Shown in pieces: positions 1-12,580 of a stretch of 64,000 nt of DNA (position 1 is its first letter; each line of letters starts with the position of its first letter). The position numbers were made by a program, and so were the translations under genes. The notes below the pieces were generated by a model that was not told where the DNA came from, did not search any database, and saw nothing but the letters and a program-made list of their open reading frames with translations. The stretch spans positions 62,001 through 126,000 of the forward strand of contig JAVSML010024330.1 of assembly GCA_038503035.1 (NCBI GenBank). Reading direction: 5' to 3'. The stretch comes from Crocodylus rhombifer (taxonomy: Eukaryota > Chordata > Crocodylia > Crocodylidae).

Positions 1-1280
1 ATTATTATTTAGCAAATGTATGAGATTACACAATGAATATACCTGCTTTTTACAGTCATTCTTTTTCTAGTAAAAAATCCTACTACAACTCAAATACTGT
101 GTAATTGCTCAGCATATGGGGCAATGGTGTTCTCCTGTGACCATTAAGATGTGTCATATTGCCTATCTCCCATGTTTATTGTGTATATTGTGTCTTATTA
201 GATATTTGTTACATCTAATGCAGAACAAAAAGCAGTCCTACAGCTAATACTTGCTAACAGTTAGTGAATTGTTTGCATATTGCCAGAAGGTTAGCAAAAC
301 AGTTATACATAAACCTGGTCAGAAACGTTCTGATGAAACATAATGTAGTAGAAATGCTGAATTATTGAACCTGAAATATTATATTTCAAACATTTCTGGT
401 TGGTTGAACAGTCACCAAATTCAAAGGGCACTTTGCCAGGATTCCTGCGATGTCTCTATTAAATCAGGTATTTTGGAAGCTGGTGGGTACCAGTGCCTAA
501 GACAGAAAAGCACCGAGGTTCCCCCTATAGCTGGTTGCTAAAATTGACATTCTAGTCAACATTATGCAGCTATAACTGCAAAACTGGCAATAACATCAAG
601 TTCTTAAGCAGCTGTAAAGTCAAGGGAGCTTCTTGTTCACTGGAAAGGTTGAAAAATATTGACTTTGGTCTGAATCAGACCAAATACAGATTTCAAATGA
701 ACAAAATACCTGTTGAACTGGAAACCCTGTTTTTGGTCAGCTCTAAGTACAAGCAATTTTCCAGTTGCACAGCTTTTCTTACATTGCCAGAAAATGTACG
801 TGATTAAGGGTATGTAGTAAAAAGAAACAATATAGTAACCATAAAGCCGACATTATCTTATTATTGCCAAGTAGAAGAAATTCATGAAGATAACACCATG
901 GACTTACCATGTAACTACTGTTAAACACTGACTGCTGTAAGATCTTTATCAAACATTGTAAGTCAAAGATCTGCCTGTCTATAAAATTTAATGGTGGATG
1001 TCCTGGTGCAGCTGAGAAAGCAGCTGAAAGGCAGCTACTGAATGAAATAATAGGTAAACTGTCATCTCTGTCCTTAATTATTAGGACAATAATGCATGCC
1101 ATCTCTCACAGAGCCTGCTTTACAAGCTGAATGATCTCTACTTACTGAACTCACAAATTTTCTGAGCTGCCATAGGAAAAAAGAAAGATGCTTCCTCACT
1201 TTATATATGTGAACTCCCATCTTTACAGACCATTCCAAAATGGTAAAGTTGCACTGTAGTGAGAGTTAAACCCTGGATAC
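1..1280. other. AT-rich stretch, no supported feature
   Basis: Unique-looking AT-rich DNA. The only open frame, 779-1102 on the minus strand, has low-complexity hydrophobic composition and no recognisable motif. I see no repeat boundary, RNA gene or splice-flanked exon here. Confidence 0.6.
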
Positions 1281-1444
1281 TGGGCACATCTACACATGTA
1301 GTAATGCACCTTTGCTACTGCACATTATTTTAGTACCTCTGATACAAGGACTTCACTCCATAAATCCACTGGATGCAAAAAAATCATGGACTCAATATAG
1401 ACATTAGATTTATCACACGTTACAAACTGGCTGACATCTGATAC

Positions 1445-1880
1445 ACCAAGTACTTGTCAGACCTGACCACTTACACTTTACGTCCCCCCTCCCAACCTTT
1501 TTCCCCTCCCCCACTTTTCTGCCCTTTGTCTTCTTAATTTCCAGCTATTTCCTTTTTCACAGACAGGCTCTAGTTTGAATTACTACTACTGTAGAATCTC
1601 CCTTACTCACCTTTGGCTCACCCCCTCCACTCCCCACCCCCCTTCCCTGCTCTACCTTTTGTTTCCCTAGTTTCTTCCTATTTACATTCTCACTGACATC
1701 CTGTCACACTTTTAGCTTCTCTCATTCCTTGAAGTCGCAGAGCAGCAGAGACTCCCTATGCCTTAAGAAGGGTGATTGCACCTGAAAGCTTGCTAAGAAC
1801 TTTTTTCCAACTATTTAGTTGGTCTAATAAAAAATATCACATCTACAGAAAGAACCTTGCCTGTCTGTGTATAAACATAT
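1445..1880 (+). repeat. Old interspersed repeat with pyrimidine-rich body
   Basis: A C/T-rich tract (about 1480-1690) is followed by cctgaaagctt (1781-1791) and ttggtctaataaaa (1819-1832). This order is familiar to me from a common interspersed repeat of crocodilian and turtle genomes: pyrimidine-rich body, a 'gaagggtg...cctgaaagct' segment, then a TTGGTCYAATAAAA tail. I cannot assign its class from sequence alone, and no target duplication is visible. The short open frames over it (1772-1954 plus, 1811-2053 minus) are by-products of the repeat. Confidence 0.45.
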
Positions 1881-2853
1881 TTGTCATAGAAAAGCTGTGG
1901 AAAAATGTTGAAGGGATCATGGTAACAGCAAAACAAGTTAAAACAAAAACCTGATGGCAAGTTTATAAAAGATTGGTGTTTTGTTGAAAACAATCTCCTT
2001 TCGAGGACTAGGCCTTTTTGTAAACCACTTTTTACAACCAAGACCACTGCCACTAATTTTATATTGCTTTAAAAATATATGGCTCAATGTTCTGGATAGA
2101 GTGTAGCTTCCACATCTATTTCTTACCCTGATGGTCCCAAACCAAACTTATGGCAAAATTCCAAAATGACAAAAATTATACATGGTATAATCAAATTATA
2201 TGTGGTATAATTTTTGACATTTTGGACTGCCAATGCCAGGAAATGAAGCACTGTTTTTATCCAGAGAACACGTTCCATACACACTGAAGGGTGTCTGCTG
2301 CCTTGCACTACTCCTAGCAGTAGAGTAATAATCATCTTAAATACTTCATGTCTTTATTCAAGAGAACAACTTTTATCCATTTAGGATAAAACGTTAAGAA
2401 TTACTTTCCAATATTGACAAGTCTCTGACCTGAATTCATTTTGTGGTTAAAACCACATCACACATATTTTACTACTCTATTACTCCAGTTTTATAGAGGA
2501 ATAACTCTATGTATACTGGCCTAAAATTAGAGCAACACGGTCTTAGCCCATTGTGACTTGGCTTTATAAGCAACTTCTACCTCTACAGTGAGAAAATCAG
2601 GACATAATAGATATGGAATAGGACAGGCTGATTAATAGAAATAGCCTTGACCGATGCAACATCATATGACGAGCTAGCACTCAGTTGCAAAACATAAGTA
2701 TGCGTAAGCACGTATAGAAAGTGTTATTACTGCAAATTGACTTGACTAGAGCTCTGATGGGGTTAGTTAAGAGAGCTGAGATGAAGATAAAGGAAATACT
2801 ACAAATTATTTTCACAACTACAATACAATGGACTGTATTTTGTAGGGGATGTT

Positions 2854-2873
2854 ACACACACACGCACACACAC
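2854..2873. repeat. (AC)n microsatellite, interrupted
   Basis: About ten AC units with a single G interruption. It lies some 55 bases before a CR1 tail. Confidence 0.8.
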
Positions 2874-2928
2874 TTCTAAAACATTTTGTAATGTTAAATA
2901 TTACAAACAAACACCAATATTAAAATTC

Positions 2929-3152
2929 ATAGTTTCATAGTTGGTAGGGTCAGAAGGGACCTGAACAGATAATTGAGTCCAACCCCCTGCCATGGCAGGA
3001 AAGAGTACTGGGGTCAAACGACCCCGGCAAGATGTCTATCTAGCCTCCTTTTGAAGACCTCCAGGGTAGGAGCCAGCACCACTTCTCTTGGAAGTTGGTG
3101 CCAGATCCTAGCTGCCCTGACAGTGAAGTAGCGCCTCCTGATGTCTAGCCTG
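2929..3152 (-). mobile_element. CR1 LINE, truncated 3' end
   Basis: Read on the minus strand this is the CR1 3' end. It has a conserved segment with 'ggtgctggctcctacc', a 'ccatggcaggggg' core, then ggtcccttctgaccctac, and it ends in the short tandem tail ctatgaaactatgaa. Only about 225 bases remain, so the copy is strongly 5' truncated, as is usual for CR1. It carries only the 3' end and no domain of the reverse transcriptase. It belongs to the same subfamily as the plus-strand copy at 6486-6968, sharing the gaccccagtactctttcctg region with one or two changes. No target duplication is visible, which is normal for this family. Confidence 0.9.
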
Positions 3153-3424
3153 AAAGATAGAACCAACAGAGTTATTTACTCCAGGTCACCAGATCAGAGA
3201 ATGACATGAGCTGCAAAAGCATGGCTTACCTGCAAGAAAACATGGAATTTGAGCTTTCCCACTGACCATCAAACATGGATCCTTCTTCAGAATTACAACA
3301 GTGAAAGGGAGACTTTTTCTATTTATATATGTAAATGAGTGAGAAGGAAGCAAGATACAGAAAGATCTGCTTCCAATGGCAGAAGTTACAACAGAAGTTC
3401 CTCTCATATCAACAGAAGTAACAT

Positions 3425-3565
3425 TGTGAGAAGTGGAGAGTGCCTGCCTCCCATCGGGGGGGCGGGCGCCTTGACTACCCGCGGCCGTCCTCCTCAGGCA
3501 GCCCTAAGGACTTGCGGCACAGCCGCACGACTGACTGGGTTAACAATAGTGTGAGAAGTGGAGAG
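3425..3565. mobile_element. CpG-rich 109 bp insert with 16 bp direct repeats
   Basis: A perfect 16-base repeat, tgtgagaagtggagag, occurs at 3425-3440 and 3550-3565. It bounds a 109-base GC-rich segment (3441-3549) with many CpGs (CGG, GCGG, GCCG, CACGAC) in a CpG-poor AT-rich background. A perfect repeat of this length around a compositionally foreign insert is the signature of target-primed retrotransposition, so I infer a short retroposed sequence. No poly(A) tail is seen; the 3' edge reads ttaacaata. I do not recognise the source: it is not obviously tRNA, 7SL, 5S or U RNA. A fragment of a ribosomal or messenger RNA, or an unknown SINE, remains possible. Open frames across it (3339-3554, 3440-3643) look fortuitous. 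Confidence 0.65.
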
Positions 3566-3569
3566 GTAT

Positions 3570-6480
3570 CTAATGCCAGAAAGATGAAAGAATACAAGAA
3601 GGGAAATAGACCTATGTCCTATTTTACCTCATGCCAGTTTTAGACAAGTATAACCGTGATTTTAATGGGTTTCTGAATAGATATCTTCATCAATGTGGGA
3701 CAAAAATCAGTCCTAAAGATTAGCAAGGCCACAGGTGATTTAAATGACAACATGTGCCTGAAGTTTCCTGAAGATCAAGTTGTAGCTGCACATTTTATTC
3801 TACAGAAACATAACCCTTAGTTGTCTTTTTATTATTATACAGTGAATGAAGAACACAGCATATCTGGCAATTATATTTCTTTGTCTCTTTCAAAAGAGGC
3901 TAAAATTAATTTTTAAAACAAAAAAATGTTTAGTATTGGAATTCCTCAAAATAGTGAAGATCCTATCATTCTCACTCTTATCAAGAAGAATGAGTTTATA
4001 AAGTTTAGATTGTAGAATAATGGGATAGAAAAGCAAGAATATCCTCTCTCAGCTTTTGTTTTGCTAAATTAAAGTTGAGCTTTTGTGTTCTCTTCCATTA
4101 TAAATGACTTTTCTATTCTCATAATCATCCCTCCTTAATCCTAGGAACCTTTTTTGTACCTGTCCAGTTTGATTTCATCTTGTACATTGGTGAAATAAGT
4201 TGTATACAGTATTTCAGATAAGGAAACCCTCAGCAAGATTTTGTACTATGGTATTAATTCTTCTACATATCTATGGGAAATATCTTTCTTCACTTATCCT
4301 AGGATAGCTGTGAAAAAGTTCAAATGTAGTATTGTATTGGTGGCGTGTATGTAACTAGCTTATAATTAGTTAGTAGAACCAGGCCCTTCTCCTCAGTTGC
4401 TTCCAAATTATGAGTTTCATTTTATAGTAGAAATTCTTGTTTGTAGTATATAATTGCATACATATATGGTTTGTACTGCTACAACCCATTTCTAGTCCTC
4501 AAGATGATATAGGTCTTCCTATATGTTATTCTCCAGGTTAGCTGATGGGCTATATATATTCTGATCTGATAGTTAAGATCAACCTTAATGTCATTCTTGA
4601 GCCTGCACAAGCCTGACACCATAAACAAAGCTGAAAGACTGGTAGATTCCCAAGCCAGGCCTGTTAAACTTCCAAGTTTCTGGTTAACCCCATCTCCTTT
4701 TTCCTAGTTAGTTCTCCTTCTTCGCCAGTATTTGTGGAATTCAAATGCATTCTTTAACCTCTACATATAGTAAGTAAAGACAAGGTCAGAATAAGAGGGA
4801 CATATTTCACATAATTATTAGGTTACATAATTGTTCGAAGCTCAAGAAACACTGTATGAATAGTGTACATGAGGACTACAAGCTATCATAGAGATGGGGA
4901 AGAATGCTCAGCTGGCTCAGATTGATTAACAACCATGCTAAATATCGGTAGAGAAATATAACATCTTATATAGTACCATATAAAACACTGTCCTGATGTA
5001 AATAAGATTTTCTATTTTCCCTTCTGCAGAAAATCAGTGATCTTATCAAAAGCAAAATATTAGGTTAGTCTGAAGTAATTTACCTTGTATAGAGCATCAA
5101 ATCATGGGATAGAAATAATACCATGGGGTTATGCATGAGAAATTGCATATGAATCAAATAATGCCATGAATTGTTTGTGAAAGCTTGACAGTGTATATTC
5201 CTTAGAGTTTCTAGTGTCCAATACCAGTATCCAGTATCAGAATCATACATGTTTTTGAGACATATGATTTCCCTCACCTGGCACATACTATTGTTCTTCT
5301 TCAACCAAGCTTTATAAACAACTTCTGTATTCATGAGAAATAAATGTTGTATTTTACAGATTATGCCATCCTTAATAAGACTGATTTCAGTGGGGTGGCA
5401 GACTCTACATTATTTTGATTAGCTGCAAGCACATTTCCTAATCTTCTCCAGAAGAAGACTATACAGCAAAATGGACCTCAAGTCTCCAAAGAAAATGTTC
5501 TTTTGTCCAAAGAATTAGCATATAACAGTTTCAAAGATAAGACACGTAAAAGTAACAAATCCATAAATCGATAGCTGGTAGAACAGTTTCTCTGTTTCAG
5601 AGATCAACCTCTGCAATGTATAGGGAGAACAGGTACTTTCTTATCTCTATTCAGATCACGTAGGGCTCCCTCACTGCCAGCAATGTGATCCTTATCAAGT
5701 GGTTATCTTTAAATTGTTAGTAACTATTAATAATAGATGTACTAAATTGACCTCAGTGGCTGTAATTAATTCCTACAACAATACAAGAGTGAAGTTCAAT
5801 GGTGTATGAAGCATATGTGTGTGCAAGAATGAGGAGAAAGAAAGATAATGTAATAAATGGAGTGGGCTGAAGCTATACATTGGTGATGGGCTTTACTGAT
5901 AGATAGGTATTACTGGCCTTTCTATTAAGATTCTTTAAAACAACAAGAAAGTCATTGAGAACTGAATGCAACCGAAGAGCTGATATGATCCTGAACACAT
6001 ACAATTTGGATATTTTAATATTTGCAGTAAGAAATGGTCTGATGTATAGTAACAGGCCTGTCTATACTTTCCATGTAGTTTCTCACATACTATTATTGTA
6101 CTGTTGTTGTTATTCTTTTTAATAAAAAGCAATTTACCAAAACCTCCAGGATGCACAGTTACCAAGTAAAGCCTCTTCAGCATCTACTTAACAGCATTAA
6201 GCAGTTTTAAGTATTTAGCTGATTTTGATGCTGAAATTCTCCTGATTGACAAGTCATTTTATGGTTGTATAGTGGATCCTTAGTCTAAAATCAAGGGGAG
6301 TATGCATCTGATGTCTAATATATTAAGAATGTGAATTATCTATTTGCTTTGCTAGGCCATTTCCATCTCCATTTTATATAATCCAATAACATTGTTGTAC
6401 ACAGAGCCCAAATGATTTATTTTAACACCACAAAACAGTTGTTCCACATACTGCATCAATGTCAATCAGAATTTTCAAGG
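3570..6480. other. AT-rich stretch, nothing supported
   Basis: No repeat boundary, RNA gene or convincing exon seen. The short minus-strand frames (5080-5334, 5935-6183) lack recognisable motifs. Confidence 0.55.
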
Positions 6481-6485
6481 GAATT

Positions 6486-6968
6486 CTCAAGAGGGATGTG
6501 GACAGCATGGAGAGGGTCCAGAGGAGGCCACTCGCATGATCAGGGGACAACAGGGCAGACCCTATGAGGAGAGGCTACAGGACCTGAACCTGTTCAGCCT
6601 CCACAAGAGAAGGCTGAGGGGGGATCTGGTGGCATGTTATAAACTAGTCAGAGGGGACCAGCAGGCATTGGGGGAGTCACTGTTTCCCCGAGCACCGCCA
6701 GGAGTGACCAGGAATAACGGTCACAAGTTGGCAGAGGGTAGGTTTAGGTTAGACATCAGGAGACGCTATTTCACAGTCAGGGTGGCCAGGGTCTGGAACC
6801 AGCTTCCAAGGGATGTGGTGCAGGCTCCTACCCTGGGGGTGTTAAGAGGAGGTTGGATGAACACCTTGCTGGGGTCTTTTGACCCCAATACTCTTTCCTG
6901 CCATGGCAGGGGGTCGGACTAGATGATCTGTTCAGGTCCCTTCCGACCCTAGAAACTATGAAACTATG
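6486..6968 (+). mobile_element. CR1 LINE, truncated copy
   Basis: A 5'-truncated CR1 of about 480 bases keeps the last part of ORF2 and the 3' end. It ends with the tag aaactatgaaactatgaa, a two-unit version of the CR1 terminal repeat. It is the same subfamily as the minus-strand copy at 2929-3152, so the two form an inverted pair 3.3 kb apart. Confidence 0.92.
6500..6922 (+). pseudogene. CR1 ORF2 C-terminal remnant
   Basis: An open frame of about 128 codons encodes the very C-terminal part of CR1 ORF2. Recognisable pieces are MIRGQQGRPYEERLQDLNLF, then FSLHKRRLRGDL, FRLDIRRRYFTVRVARVWNQ and a final HGRGSD before a TAG. These match the region downstream of the reverse transcriptase in CR1 elements. 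Endonuclease and polymerase domains are missing through 5' truncation, so it cannot be functional. The frame is unbroken over its length, which suggests a relatively young insertion compared with the others in the window. Confidence 0.88.
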
Positions 6969-7455
6969 AATGCCAATCCCATTCTGTTTGTAAGAAAATC
7001 CCACCAATAATTAATTATTAATTAATTAATCCTCTAGGCAAGAGTGAATTATAAATGACCTTTCTCATGTGCAAAATTATTACATGTCAGCACAGTCATT
7101 ACAAATCAAACTCATTCCTTTCTCTGTCAAGGCTTATAGTACTACCCTGTTTTAAATTGCATGGGAACTAGTGTCTCCTAGAATTAGTTCTTTCCAGAGC
7201 TGTTTGTTAAGCAATAGATGCATATTAAAAATGTATAAATAGAAAATAGACCAAAAATCTGATTATGCTCTTACTCACAATGTTATATAGTAGCTCTGAT
7301 GACTTTGTTGGTTACTCCTGAGACCTTAGACAAAATGGATTCAGTATCACGCACTATATTTCTGAAACAACATTTTTTCTTTTTGATTTTTAGTTTCTGT
7401 AGATACTCAGCTACGTAATAATACTACTTTGGCATCAGCAACAAGTATAGTCATT

Positions 7456-7640
7456 GAATCAACAGAAGATGCTGCTATTTTGAGACGGATCTTGGTAAAT
7501 AATAAGGACATAGATGAGATAGTCATAGAACATAAATTTGGATTAAGTGATCATAAATTGAGTGTAAATTAAATGGAAGATAAATGAAATGATATCTGAA
7601 GTGAAAGGTCTTGATTTTTAAAGGTCAGACTTTAACAAAC
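7456..7640 (+). pseudogene. Decayed LINE endonuclease-region fragment
   Basis: The frame ending at the TAA at 7570-7572 contains LVNNKDIDEIVIEHKFGLSD followed by HKLS. This resembles the CR1/L3-type ORF2 stretch just before the endonuclease SDH motif (…SLGxSDHE…). Downstream the reading frame is lost, though 'KGLDF' near 7605 fits the position of the CR1 'VLDFKKADF' segment. The resemblance is by eye and short. An old L3/CR1-like relic is the best reading, chance resemblance the alternative. Confidence 0.35.
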
Positions 7641-7899
7641 TAACAAAGCTATATAGTACAGTCGCGTGACAGAAGAATTTGGGAACCTGAAGGGATCTGG
7701 AATTCTTTTAAGTCAAAAGTACAAAATGATGTGGAATTTCTATCCCGAGAAAGAGGGGGAAATCATGTAGGAGATTCTCAGGGTGTCACTGGAGAGATTT
7801 GGAATAATCAGGGTGCTTATAAAGAATGGAAAAATGACTGGACAGAAAAGAGACCAGTTGCAAAGGGATATGGCTGCTCCCTATATATATCACAGGAGT

Positions 7900-8560
7900 A
7901 ATGGGACTACTTTGGTTAAAACAGACTAATAGTTAAGCCTAAGGGCAAGAGTAAATGGGTAATATCTGATTGTGAACATAATTAGATGGAAAATAAGATA
8001 AAGGTTTCTCTACATTAGAACAGTGGTGTTCTGGAGTAGCTTTCCCAGAGGAGGAGTATGGTTTGGGATGGAGCCAGTATGCAAAGGTTTTGGAGTCCTG
8101 TGCAACGGTTCAGTTTGGGGCAGCTACTCTTCACTAGACAACCACACTAAAACATGACTAGTGCAACAGGGCCCCTTACCAACTCAGAATCCCATGTAGT
8201 TGCACAAATATGAAAGGATAATGGTTACCTGTGATAGCAAAGGACTGAATTTAGTGGAGTTCATCAAATATAATTAGAATCCATCCTAAGGCACATTTAA
8301 AATGCCTGTTACTAAGTAAATATATTTTTATTCCTATTTACAAGACTCCTTTCATATCCCTGACTTAAAATTTTACCCTTTCTGATTTCCATTCCCTTTT
8401 TCTTCATTAATTTCAGGTGTTTTAAGGAAAAATTAAATGTGAGATTTCTAAAAAGATGTTTGCTACCCCCGGTCTCCTTTAGAAATGGAGATGAAAACTG
8501 ACAGTAGCTTATTTCAACATTTTCTCTGAAATTCTCCCCCCAATATCTAATTCTTGCCTT
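7900..8560. other. AT-rich stretch, nothing supported
   Basis: No motif, repeat edge or exon structure seen. Confidence 0.5.
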
Positions 8561-8589
8561 TTGTACTGCCTGTCTTAGGTTTTATGCTG

Positions 8590-8700
8590 CTGTGTGGTTA
8601 GCTGCATTAGTCTAGCGTGGCACCAACACGTATTGGTTCAGAGAGGCATAAACTTTTGTAAGCAACAATCTACTTGTCAGATAATAGGAATCACAGTGAA
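8590..8700 (+). repeat. Fragment of an old amniote interspersed repeat
   Basis: The segment cataaacttttgtaagcaac followed by aatctacttgtcagat resembles the 'cttttgtgggcaacagcccacttcatcagat' type core that is very common in turtle and crocodilian DNA. The open frame 8594-9013 begins in it but shows no domain and is probably fortuitous. Confidence 0.35.
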
Positions 8701-9670
8701 GTATGAAGAAGCAGGTTATTGCCTACAAAAGCTGTCTGAGCCACTTAGTCTCTGTCATAGATTTTCAGGGAAGCTCTGCCTCCAGACTCCTCCAACCAAA
8801 AGAACAATAAAAACCCTTTCCACTCCCCCTGCTGCAGGACTCTTTTCAACCAGTTCTAGCATAGCTTCTAGAGGGGTGAGCCTCTGCCTTCAAAACCATC
8901 ACTCTTTTCTTTGTCCTTTATTGTCCTTAGCTGCTCCAGCTATCTATAGCACCTCCACATCAAAGAGCTCCTTCTTTGCTCAGGTCCTAGAACAGAGAGG
9001 ATTGGAGAGCTGACGTTTCATATCACACAGCAGACAGCTCCACTTCAGACCAAACCATCTTTTTCGTTTTGCCACAGTTCCCACCAGCAAAGTGTGAAAC
9101 AGCCTCTGAGCACCCTACAATCAGCTCATCTCTTCCTTTGCACTCCCCCTATCCTCTCTGGGACTCCAGCTTTTTTTCTTCTTCCAGATCTTTCAGAGCC
9201 TGCTTTTCTTCTCAGGCACAGTATGCCTAAAACCAAGTGTGACAAAATGAAAATAATTAAAGAGGAGTGGGGAAGGGGGAAGAGACAGGGCCTAACACTC
9301 AACCAATAAAATGAAGCCTGGGATGAAAAGGGCAACTGCTATGTAACTATCTATTTACACCCAAAGGTGCTCACACTGAGCCCCCAAAGTGTGCCCTACA
9401 AGAACTTCAGGCCAGAACTTAGCTCAATTATTCTTTTTAGTCACCATTTCCAAGGTGCCACCCTACCCTAGCTTCTGCCCAATTATACATTAGTTTCCAT
9501 TATGCCCTACATTATGCAAACAAGTCTTTTATTTATGAGATTTTCTGTACTAGGCACTTTCCATAATCAGCAGTCATGGCTACTCAATCAGCTTTCAGTG
9601 CTTCAAAAGTACATGTTTAACCTGTGAGTAAGGCTATATTCAGTAATTTTATCAGCTCCTGTGAGTAGAG

Positions 9671-9697
9671 GAGCCCAAACCTTGCAAGGTTGGGCTC
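9671..9697. repeat. Near-perfect 27 bp palindrome
   Basis: Arms gagcccaaaccttg and caaggttgggctc pair around TGCA with one extra A in the left arm. This would form a short cruciform or hairpin. No function is implied. Confidence 0.6.
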
Positions 9698-9719
9698 ACA
9701 ACATCAATTCGTCTGGGAT

Positions 9720-11400
9720 CCTTTCTTGCAGAAATTGGCATCTTCAAGTCCTGCTGGGCCCTGTCCAGTGTTTTTATTGTCTTCCTGTAGACAGTCCTTC
9801 CCTTCTTACCAGAAATAGTTGTGGACACGTAACTGTACACATTTAATATCACCTAATAGAATTCTGATGTTCTCTTTGCATTGTTCCTTAAAATATTTGA
9901 AAATAAAACTAAAGTGCACATATGGGGACCTCTGAAATTTGAAATTAGATACGTCTTATAATGGTAGAACCTAAGTAAGGGTATAAAGGTATAACTAAAG
10001 GAAGGGTGCAGTAGACAGAGACCATGAAAAACAAGTCTCTTACAAGTGAAAAAAAAATCCCCAAAACTTTAAGACAGAACTTCTATGAAAGGAAAAGAGC
10101 AAATACCTCATAAAGAGGCGTGACAATGGATCAAGTGGAATAAATGCAGTCTTGCCTTTTTGCTTTCCAAATATTTCTTCTGCCTCATAGGCAATGTGAA
10201 CATATTTGCATGTCGCTACCTTGTAGAGTTGAAGTAACTTGATTACATATAGTTAACAATCCTTTGTTGCAGACAGCAATGTCCACTCCTATGCAATGTC
10301 AAAAGAATGAGCAATACTTTTACTATACACGTTCATAATATGGAAGGAAACAGCCAACCTGCCAAACACCAGGAGTTTTTCTAGAGAAAGCATGTGCTGA
10401 ATTTGAGCAATCCTTGATAAATGAGAAATATTCATGACTGGTTTTTTCACAGTCCGCAGCAATATGTCACCAGATTACAAAATGACAAACTGCTGGAGAC
10501 ACAACTAAAATATTCTTACTGGCCAAATAAGAAGAGTTATTTTTCCTGGCGTTGCTTGTATCCAACAGCACCTAAGTGCTCCTAACTGGAAATATTGAAA
10601 AGAAAGGCAATGAAGAAGGTATGCATTGGCTAAGAAAGGTTACTTTTCTTCCAGAGCTGTTTGACACAAACTGTGAAGAAAATATGGTAATTCAGCCACA
10701 TCTGCAATATTGGTGAGGAGAAGCCTACTAGGGAGTTCAAATTTTGTAAATATTTAGCTATAATCAATAAGACTATTATCCTGCAAGCTTCACATAAGTA
10801 GTCCTTTACTGAATACAGGATTTTCTCCAATGCTGGTTTCTAAGTGTTCTTATTAACACAGCAGAAAATTGTACCTTTGTATTTACCTGCTTTTGTCTTA
10901 GAAAAATGTATCTCAAGTTGTTGACAAGTGACATCTGTTCGCTAGTAGTGGAGAGTTTGCCTTCTTTAAAAAATATTTTCATATTTTGTTTTCCATGTAC
11001 CTGAAGAATAAAAATCCTGTATGCATGTAGGGGCTGGCTGAATGAGGTCAGTGGTAATTTCTTACAAATTTCAGTGAGATTTAGAAGAGTCACTGGGGGC
11101 CAGATGTTGCTCCTTGTCTAATATATCTAATATGAGTAAATTCATTCTTTCAATAAACCAAAAATAGCATCTTTTAGACATCTAACTGGCAAACTGGAAT
11201 CATATTCTCCCCTAATCAAGAGTCACAAGACTTATAGGATGGTAAGATTCATTATGCACTTCAATTTTGGACTGAAGAGGTTGCTAAAGAACTAGAGTTG
11301 GGCTGCAGCAGAAGGAAGTTGGAAGTCAGAAAGAGGTTAGAATTCCCACCTAGACATACAGGCTCTAATCAAGTTCCAATGTTAGACTATAAAGCTTAAG
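9720..11400. other. AT-rich stretch, nothing supported
   Basis: Short frames only (10630-10830 and 10806-11093, minus) with no motif. No repeat edges recognised. Confidence 0.5.
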
Positions 11401-11979
11401 TTTAGACATGTAAAGACCTTGTTACACAGCAATTTTAGGCAGTCTCTGGAACTCTTAACATCTTGAGTGTTCATACATTAACACTTGAAGCTAGTTTTAA
11501 GCACTCATTATGAGGCTCAAAGTTATGCCACTCCAAGGCAGGATTATCTCTGATCCATGTTACCCAACCCATATTACATGCTAGGCTACACCTTAGTGCA
11601 GGGGTGGGCAGTTATTTCAGCTGGAAGGCCACTAAGTGGCCTTTGGTGAGCTTTCAAGGGCTGCAAGGGTAGTACCACCCTTTGACAGCGGCCCCATCCC
11701 CTGGTTGCCATTTGGGGCCTGATGTCTTGCCCCTAACCCCTGATCTTTGCCATCAGAAGTCCTTCCCCTTGCCCCTGGAAGTACTTCTTTTGGGAGGGGG
11801 GTTTGCCATCTTGAAAATGAAAGGAAAAAAAAAATCATATGCTAAAAATCAAACATTTAGGATAATATATTTTTAATTTTATTTTTAAAATGATTTTTGT
11901 CCTGATTTATGTGTTTCCATAGTGTATATAGAGGTAATTGCATAATAGCTCAAACTAACTCTTACTCTTGTATATTGTG

Positions 11980-12075
11980 TGTGGAGGGGGGGTGTGGGGG
12001 GGTGTGATTGGAGGGGGTTATGATGGGGTGAGAGGGGTGTGGGGTTTGTGGGAATGTGGGGCTTTGAGGGACTGT
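11980..12075 (+). repeat. G-rich low-complexity tract
   Basis: Repeated runs of four to seven Gs separated by TGT, TGA and TTATGAT on the plus strand give many closely spaced G-runs. This is a possible G-quadruplex former. Frames over it (11885-12193 minus, 11968-12246 plus) are compositional artefacts. Confidence 0.75.
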
Positions 12076-12254
12076 GGATTGGGGGGTATGGACATTGAAG
12101 GGTGTGCATGTGGGCCCCCTGCCACATGCCCCCCACATGGTGCACAGTCCCTGTCACTGGCAGCATCAGGTGGCAGGCCCTCAGGGCACTCATGGCCTAT
12201 GACAGGCAGAACCCCCCGGCAATGCTTGGCTTTAGTTGAGTCTTGAGAGCTGCA

Positions 12255-12580
12255 TGTGATAGCACAGGGTCCACCCAGCCCAGTTCAGCCAGATGGCAAG
12301 CAGGTCCCACAGCTCCCAGCTGGGGTGCCAGAAGCCTCACATAGTGTCACAGAGCCAGCTCAGCCTGATGGCACATGGCTCCCTGCTGGAATGCCAGGAA
12401 CCACAGGGCCTGCTCCTTGTCTCCATGTGAGGCTCCTGGCATTCCAACAGGGAGCTATAAGTGGAGGCACAGAGCCAGCTCAGCTCAGCCCAGCCCAGCC
12501 GAATCCAAAGGTGCATAGCTCTCAGGTGCAGTGCCAGGAGATAGACATGCTGGCATAGAGCCAGGCTAGCCCAGCCTGCC
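12255..12580. repeat. Diverged repeats with an inverted unit
   Basis: About four degenerate units share 'cagagccagctcagcc', a 'gatggcac' type segment and a 'ctggaatgccagg' type segment. One unit is inverted: about 12388-12413 pairs with 12431-12457 (for example ctggaatgccaggaacc against ggctcctggcattccaa), giving a potential hairpin with arms near 26 bases. Confidence 0.6.

Noticed and set aside
2168..2214. AT-rich near-palindrome (aaattatacatgg / ggtataattttt)
   Set aside because: Short, AT-only pairing that is common in such DNA. Not distinctive.
4830..4850. GTTCGA motif suggestive of a tRNA T-arm
   Set aside because: No matching A box or cloverleaf could be traced around it. No tRNA is called anywhere in the window.
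8594..9013. 139-codon plus-strand frame
   Set aside because: Begins in a repeat fragment, serine/leucine-rich, with no domain or splice context.
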